Shown here piece by piece: positions 54,535 to 59,463 of a DNA stretch of 59,463 bases (within the stretch, counting starts at the first letter, position 1; each line of letters starts with the position of its first letter). Origin of the DNA: Endozoicomonas acroporae (GTDB lineage Bacteria > Pseudomonadota > Gammaproteobacteria > Pseudomonadales > Endozoicomonadaceae); the NCBI RefSeq assembly GCF_002864045.1, contig NZ_PJPV01000021.1:1-59463 (forward strand). Direction: 5' to 3'. Below the pieces are notes generated by a model. It saw only the letters and a list, made by a program, of their open reading frames with translations, did no database searches and was not told where the DNA came from. The position numbers were made by a program, and so were the translations under genes.

Positions 54535-57500
54535 TTAATATCTGCTTAAAATGGTTGCATCATGTTCATTGATCAAGCGTTTTATGGTTCCCAGCGAATC
54601 CTCACAATCCAGGGCAATACCCGGAGAAAAAATCCCACTGCCGATCAGGTTGAAATTTTGCCCTGCCGCACTTTCAAAGATGGTTAGCCGGTCGCGGAAA
54701 TTGCCAACGATCAAGACCCGGAATCTTTTCAGGTCTTCACATATTACCGGGGTATATATGTCAGCAAAGCGTTGATCGCCGATCAGACGAATTAACTGCC
54801 GGTTATTTTCTGCATCATCGATGTGATCATCCAGGGTATTCATGATCTGGGGCACAGGGAGTTCCTTAAGAAAGGCTGCGCCGGTCAGTTTATTGGTGCT
54901 TTGCCGGAGAGTGTCCCACGCCCTGTCAATCAAAAACTGGGCAGACACTATCAGGGTATTGGTTTCCTGGTAATAGGTTGATTTTTCCGGGAAACAGGGC
55001 TGACCACGGATCAGTCGGGCAATATCCGGTTTGCCCCGGGAGGCATGACTCCAATAAACTTCGGTAGCCGCCACCTGTGGCAATTGTTCCAGGGAGCACA
55101 GCAGGGGAAAATTGCCGACCTCCGGACTATCGCGGACATTTTTCAGATAGACTTTATCGATGGACTCAACCTGGAACAGGCGCTGGCTTATTCGTTGAGC
55201 CATGCCATTATGATCAAAATTGAACCGGATAATGGTCTGCAGGCTTTGAACAGGCAGGACGGGAAAATCATTCGGGCTTTGCAAATACAGTTGCCAGGCA
55301 AACTCCGACCACTCACAGAAAAGATGCTTCAGGGGAGACGTAAAGCGGGTTGACCAGAAGAGCATACAGTGGCTCCAGTCGATAATGGCTTTTTTTTCCG
55401 GGGGGGCCAGGGTGGAAAAATGGTCAATGGCATGTCGGGCCGCCAACAAATACTGTTCCGGTACCCAATGGTAGACAATCTGAAATGCAAAGATACCGTT
55501 ATGAGATTTGCAACCTGACGATACCGGGTTAGATCGACTTGATGATAAATCCCTGCCTATGGGGATAGGGCGAAAATTTTTCCGGAACCTTTCCAGAAAG
55601 GTATCCTGGATATGTTTTATCGCCTCTTGGGGTAATTCAGATTGAGTACACTTGTGTTGCTTGAGCAAAGAAGTGGCCAGTGACAATATCCCGTTCCAGC
55701 CATCAGCGGCTCCGTCCTGAGCGTAAGTCGAATTGACGGGTGCCACTGGCGCTGATTTGAAAATATTGTGCCATTCCGGCTCTGATGAATAACTGCAAGT
55801 GGAGCCGCCAGCGCCCCCTAAATCACAAAGTCGCCACCCATTGCAGGATCTGACCTCAACGAAAGCATGTGAGACCGAATGTACTATTCGGGCTTCAATA
55901 CCCCAGTAAAGACAGAGTAATTGAAACAGAAACCCACGATGGCGGCAGGCTCCCTGTTGTTCCTGCAACAATTGCTTGACCAGGCTGATGCCGGTTTCGT
56001 CAAAAGGACGATCGTAAGAAAATGCCCTGAACCAATCGATAAGGGCCAGTAGCCGTTCGGACAGATTCTCTATCTGCCCTATTTCCCGCAACTTCCGGTA
56101 CCCCGGAGCCGGGTATTCGCTGAACACCTCCTGATCCAGATGTACTTTGATCAGGGGCGGGCAACGCAGGGGCTGTGTGTTGATGGGATCATCAGCCGTT
56201 AACGGCTGAAAATAAGTCAGGTCAGGCTTAATAATAAAATCTACCGTCACCGGTTCCGTGAGTACGGAACGAAGAAAGTATTGGTCGCTGTGCCTATCCC
56301 GTGCCAGCTGCGTCTGTTTCGGAATGGATCTCAGACCGGTCAACCGGTCATTGGGGGTCAGCGATGGCAATAGTTGCCAATTGCGGCCCGGTTCCAGTGT
56401 CATGCGCCCGGGGGTTTCGCCGGCCTTCAGATCGGTTCGCCCGGTTAACAGGGGCAAAAGATCGCTCTGCTCCACGGGGTGTATTGGCAACAGGCTTATA
56501 GCTGCCTGCTTATCAGTGGTCACATCGGCTGTGCACACCTCCAGTCGATACAGACGGGGATCCCATTTACCGGGAAAAAACCGGGTTACCTGAAAGTTTT
56601 TGGACACACCAGGGGGCGAGCCCAGGCTGAAAATCTTCGGTGAATGAGTATCCGGACCTCTGGAAGCCCCCTTTCCAGGAGTATAAGGCCAATGAAAGCG
56701 GTATTTACAGTCCTTCATATAGGGCCACCACTCCAGTAATAGATGTTTAGTCCACTGGTCCATGGCGATTTTGCCCAATCGATCAGCCGCCCGGAGCAGC
56801 TGCGGCAGCGTCAGTTCAAGGGGAATGCGTCGCTGTCGGAAATGATTATTGAGGGCACTGGCGCAATCGGTCAGCCACCGACTCAGCTCCTCTGATACCC
56901 CCATGGCTTGCAGCCTGAGCCGGTAGTCATCCACGGTATCATGGTGGATATGAACGCCGGTAAATCGACTGGTCAATGATGGCGGGAATGCCGTTCGTCC
57001 GGGATAGGTGGGCGGATTAACGGTACCTATCAATTTGAACCCGGCCTTGTGCGGCAACGGCAAGCGGTCATTAAGAAACTCTTCCAATAGCCCGGAAGGA
57101 ATGATATTGAGCTCACTGACCACTAATACCTCACCCAGACGCCAGGCGCGGTTAAAGGCCTGCACAAACTGGTTAAACTGGTCCGGTGTCCCATTGAGAT
57201 GCTGAAAGCCTTTACCGGTTTGCTGTTGCCAAGTGGTCAGGGTCAGCAGTAACAGGGCATCCTTACCCCACCCGGCAGTCCCTTCCACCACCATGGCAAC
57301 TCTTCCCGGTTCCCTGAGTTGCAGAAATTGCCAGCAGGTTTTTATGTACTCTCTGGTGGCCGGAGTATCGATAACCAGTGGCGTCGATTGCTTTTTGTTC
57401 ACCTGTGCCAACTGTCCGAAAAACTGTGTGAAGGCCCGCTGGTGCTGCTCCAATAATGAACGGTCCACCTTACCGGAACTGTGCCGGTAATCCCTGAGCG

Positions 57501-59463
57501 CTTGCCATTCAGGGCGTTGGTCCGGATCGATCCGCCCACCCAGACTTTGCCCGCACGCTTCGTCAGCCAGTGCCAACACCTGGGCCTGGCTGGTGGGACA
57601 GGGTGCATCCGCCGTGATCAGCCGGAACCGGGCCATGATGTCTTTCAGGTCCCTTGGCGTCAGCTCATAGTCTGTGGATACCTGTTCTCTGTACTCTGCC
57701 AGCAGGGACAGGATGGTGTCCGAAGTGGTGGACCTCAGCTCCATGGGCCAGCTATCCGGCAGGAGTGGCTCAATGATGGCTTGTTGCAGAACGGACTCCG
57801 GCAGCGGCCGGTAATACAGGCGCAGAATCCGGCGTTGCAATTCAGGGTCAAGATTCCGCCCCGGATAATTTTCCGGATTACCGGTCAACAAAACCCGGTG
57901 GTTATCTGTTAACTCGAACGTCTGGCCATTGACGCAGAGCCGGGGAGGTGATTGCAGCAAACCGGTCAGTGGTGACAATAGTCCGTGCTGCACCAGATTG
58001 GCTTCATTAATAACCAGCAGGCCCGGGCGTCTTCTCCTGGCCCAATCCGTTATCTGGCCGGGTACCGAATGAGAGACCGTATTGCCCTGCCGGTCTCGTT
58101 TCAGGGAGACCGAACCGTACAGGTCTTCCCAGGTGGTGTTCGGTCCCAGGGTCAGGGTTTTCACCGTCTGCTGGTCAGGCTGTGGGCCAGCGGCAAGCCG
58201 GTTCATTGATGCCTGCCGCCGTTCCTGTAACGCTTGCCCGGTGGCGATAGCCAGGCAGGATTTACCGGTACCCGCCGGGCCATTGAGTTCAATGATCCTA
58301 TGCTGTCTGAGCATGGTCGTGAGCTGTTCAAGCCGTTTGCCCTGCTGCTGATGATGATGACAGCTGGCCTTCAGCCAATCTGAGGCCAGGGTCTGCAAGG
58401 AGGTTGTCTGCTCCGGAAAGGCGTGCTGAAGCCGCTGTTGCAGCGGTTCCAGTGGCTCAGATGGATGGCATTGGCTAATGGCGGTCAGTTGCTGGTTCAA
58501 GTCCCGGGCTTGCCGATGCACCGGGATATTCTGGCTGCCACAGACCCGCAGGGCATCGTACAGCAGGCGCAGGCGATGGCCGGAAAAGGGATGGATATTG
58601 TCGTTCAGTACCGGCAAAAGATCAGCCTCAATGCCCTGTTGAGGGAATATTGAGTGGATAATGGCGGCCATTTTCGGGGTGCTGCGGGGAGAAGGTTCGC
58701 CGAAAATAGCGGGCAAATACTCGCCCAGTGCCGGTGCCATATAACGAGCCAATGGCCAGAAATGATCGACCAGATCCTTTGGGTGCTTCAGGGCTGGCAG
58801 GGTGTTCAGGATGGCAGCGATGCCATCACGATCAACCCCTTCCATGGAATCCGGAAATATCGCACGGATCTGAGCTTTGACAAAACTGTAAATGGTTACA
58901 TTACCCCGCACCGGATGGGCCAGTAACTTATTCAGGGCCTTACGCCAGTGGAAGGGCTCCAGAGTCCCGGCGCGATCCAGCCGCTGTTCAATGGGAAGCT
59001 GAGCCTCCAGCAGTTTCAGAAACTCAGCCGGTGCCTGAACCGGAATGACCGGATAACTTTTATCCGGGCTCTGGGGCAATGTCCAGATGCGGGACAAAAG
59101 ACGGCCTAATGGCCGGATTGCATCGGGATGGCGGGACGAAAAGGGTTTGATCAAACCGGGGGCGGCCATAATGGATTCTGCCAAAATGGACTCAGCTTTA
59201 CCGAGCTCAGCTATTTCAGGCTCAACACTGTCAGGCTCAAAACTGTCAGGCTCAACACTATCAGCCTCTACACTGCCTGCTGAGCAATCACTCCAGGTAT
59301 CCTGCTGCTGTTGCCAGCGCTGGAACCATGGGCCCTGGGCAGGCAGTTGGTCAGCGGGCCAGACTATATGCAGCTGGCAATTGGGCAGGACTTTTTTCTG
59401 GCCGTAAATCCAGAGATAGGGCTCAGGTGCCAGTAGTGACTCCAGATGCCCTGCCAGGGTCGG
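54535..59463 (-). CDS. Giant tandem AAA+ ATPase with transglutaminase-like domain (5' end beyond window)
   Basis: The frame is open from the right edge to the stop at 54535, so at least 1642 residues; a TTG at 59184 is only an internal codon candidate. Near the edge lies an acidic repeat (VEPDSFEPDSVEP). First AAA+ module: Walker A GPAGTGKS (58258-58281), Walker B LLVINEAN, sensor region VLLTGNPENYPGRNLDPELQ. Second module: Walker A-like GTAGWGKD (57259-57282), Walker B-like VLVVSELN, sensor-like IGTVNPPTYPGR. Both look like the MoxR/midasin (AAA_5) branch. About 300 residues later comes a transglutaminase-like core: Cys in QGACRHRGF (55945-55947), His in VSHAFVEV, Asp in RLCDLGG. The last 400 residues are unassigned. 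I infer an ATP-driven machine joined to a protease- or crosslinker-like domain; the substrate is unknown. Confidence 0.8.
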   Translation of the reverse strand, partial: PTLAGHLESLLAPEPYLWIYGQKKVLPNCQLHIVWPADQLPAQGPWFQRWQQQQDTWSDCSAGSVEADSVEPDSFEPDSVEPEIAELGKAESILAESIMAAPGLIKPFSSRHPDAIRPLGRLLSRIWTLPQSPDKSYPVIPVQAPAEFLKLLEAQLPIEQRLDRAGTLEPFHWRKALNKLLAHPVRGNVTIYSFVKAQIRAIFPDSMEGVDRDGIAAILNTLPALKHPKDLVDHFWPLARYMAPALGEYLPAIFGEPSPRSTPKMAAIIHSIFPQQGIEADLLPVLNDNIHPFSGHRLRLLYDALRVCGSQNIPVHRQARDLNQQLTAISQCHPSEPLEPLQQRLQHAFPEQTTSLQTLASDWLKASCHHHQQQGKRLEQLTTMLRQHRIIELNGPAGTGKSCLAIATGQALQERRQASMNRLAAGPQPDQQTVKTLTLGPNTTWEDLYGSVSLKRDRQGNTVSHSVPGQITDWARRRRPGLLVINEANLVQHGLLSPLTGLLQSPPRLCVNGQTFELTDNHRVLLTGNPENYPGRNLDPELQRRILRLYYRPLPESVLQQAIIEPLLPDSWPMELRSTTSDTILSLLAEYREQVSTDYELTPRDLKDIMARFRLITADAPCPTSQAQVLALADEACGQSLGGRIDPDQRPEWQALRDYRHSSGKVDRSLLEQHQRAFTQFFGQLAQVNKKQSTPLVIDTPATREYIKTCWQFLQLREPGRVAMVVEGTAGWGKDALLLLTLTTWQQQTGKGFQHLNGTPDQFNQFVQAFNRAWRLGEVLVVSELNIIPSGLLEEFLNDRLPLPHKAGFKLIGTVNPPTYPGRTAFPPSLTSRFTGVHIHHDTVDDYRLRLQAMGVSEELSRWLTDCASALNNHFRQRRIPLELTLPQLLRAADRLGKIAMDQWTKHLLLEWWPYMKDCKYRFHWPYTPGKGASRGPDTHSPKIFSLGSPPGVSKNFQVTRFFPGKWDPRLYRLEVCTADVTTDKQAAISLLPIHPVEQSDLLPLLTGRTDLKAGETPGRMTLEPGRNWQLLPSLTPNDRLTGLRSIPKQTQLARDRHSDQYFLRSVLTEPVTVDFIIKPDLTYFQPLTADDPINTQPLRCPPLIKVHLDQEVFSEYPAPGYRKLREIGQIENLSERLLALIDWFRAFSYDRPFDETGISLVKQLLQEQQGACRHRGFLFQLLCLYWGIEARIVHSVSHAFVEVRSCNGWRLCDLGGAGGSTCSYSSEPEWHNIFKSAPVAPVNSTYAQDGAADGWNGILSLATSLLKQHKCTQSELPQEAIKHIQDTFLERFRKNFRPIPIGRDLSSSRSNPVSSGCKSHNGIFAFQIVYHWVPEQYLLAARHAIDHFSTLAPPEKKAIIDWSHCMLFWSTRFTSPLKHLFCEWSEFAWQLYLQSPNDFPVLPVQSLQTIIRFNFDHNGMAQRISQRLFQVESIDKVYLKNVRDSPEVGNFPLLCSLEQLPQVAATEVYWSHASRGKPDIARLIRGQPCFPEKSTYYQETNTLIVSAQFLIDRAWDTLRQSTNKLTGAAFLKELPVPQIMNTLDDHIDDAENNRQLIRLIGDQRFADIYTPVICEDLKRFRVLIVGNFRDRLTIFESAAGQNFNLIGSGIFSPGIALDCEDSLGTIKRLINEHDATILSRY

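Overview
The window looks like a chromosomal segment of a host-associated gammaproteobacterium, most probably Endozoicomonas or a close relative (Oceanospirillales). This is inferred from gene content and order; no database search was run. Two components are interleaved. One is a well-known housekeeping supercluster: rplI, a DUF2232 gene, rpsR, rpsF, tamA-tamB, rlmB, rnr, purA, hisZ, hflC, hflK, hflX, hfq, miaA, and separately queG, nnr, tsaE, amiB. The other is a set of eukaryote-like genes and many short palindromic mobile repeats placed in the gaps.

Layout. 1-4130: a partial gene running off the left edge, a transposase remnant, and a large protein with tandem death-fold-like repeats and a C-terminal U-box/NleG-like domain. 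4190-6600: the ribosomal protein operon on the minus strand with its promoter and a candidate S6:S18 leader. 6760-12745: a MITE-like palindrome, then tamA-tamB. 12800-27400: minus-strand rlmB, rnr, purA, hisZ, hflCK, hflX, hfq, miaA, interrupted by a glycine-rich membrane protein and an ankyrin-like gene. 27490-31130: an F-box-like protein, a GPH-family transporter with paired upstream repeats, and a small protein with three YESL repeats. 31134-35774: a cbrX-cbrA-cbrB-like operon. 36080-40580: alkB-like, a periplasmic unknown, gluQRS, dksA, sfsA. 40764-44857: two tandem ankyrin proteins ending in SOCS-box-like motifs, and an internally deleted preT-preA fusion. 45191-51800: a TRIC-type channel, a secreted cyclotransferase-like protein, queG, nnr, tsaE, amiB. 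51819-59463: an F-box-like/WD40 protein with a paralogue remnant, and a giant AAA+ protein carrying a transglutaminase-like triad that runs off the right edge.

The main biological theme is mimicry of host ubiquitin ligases. Five genes carry features of different E3 classes: one U-box-like, two ankyrin plus BC-box/Cul5-box (the ASB architecture), and two F-box-like. Nearby are an ITAM-like/YxxL repeat protein and an AAA+/transglutaminase-like protein. They are not one operon, but they sit together at breakpoints of the conserved gene order. A single inversion between about 27.4 and 51.8 kb would restore the ancestral order amiB-(mutL)-miaA, and both endpoints are occupied by F-box-like genes. 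mutL itself is absent from the window.

At least five families of palindromic, MITE-like repeats occur. Several end exactly at stop codons, and one supplies the last codons of queG.
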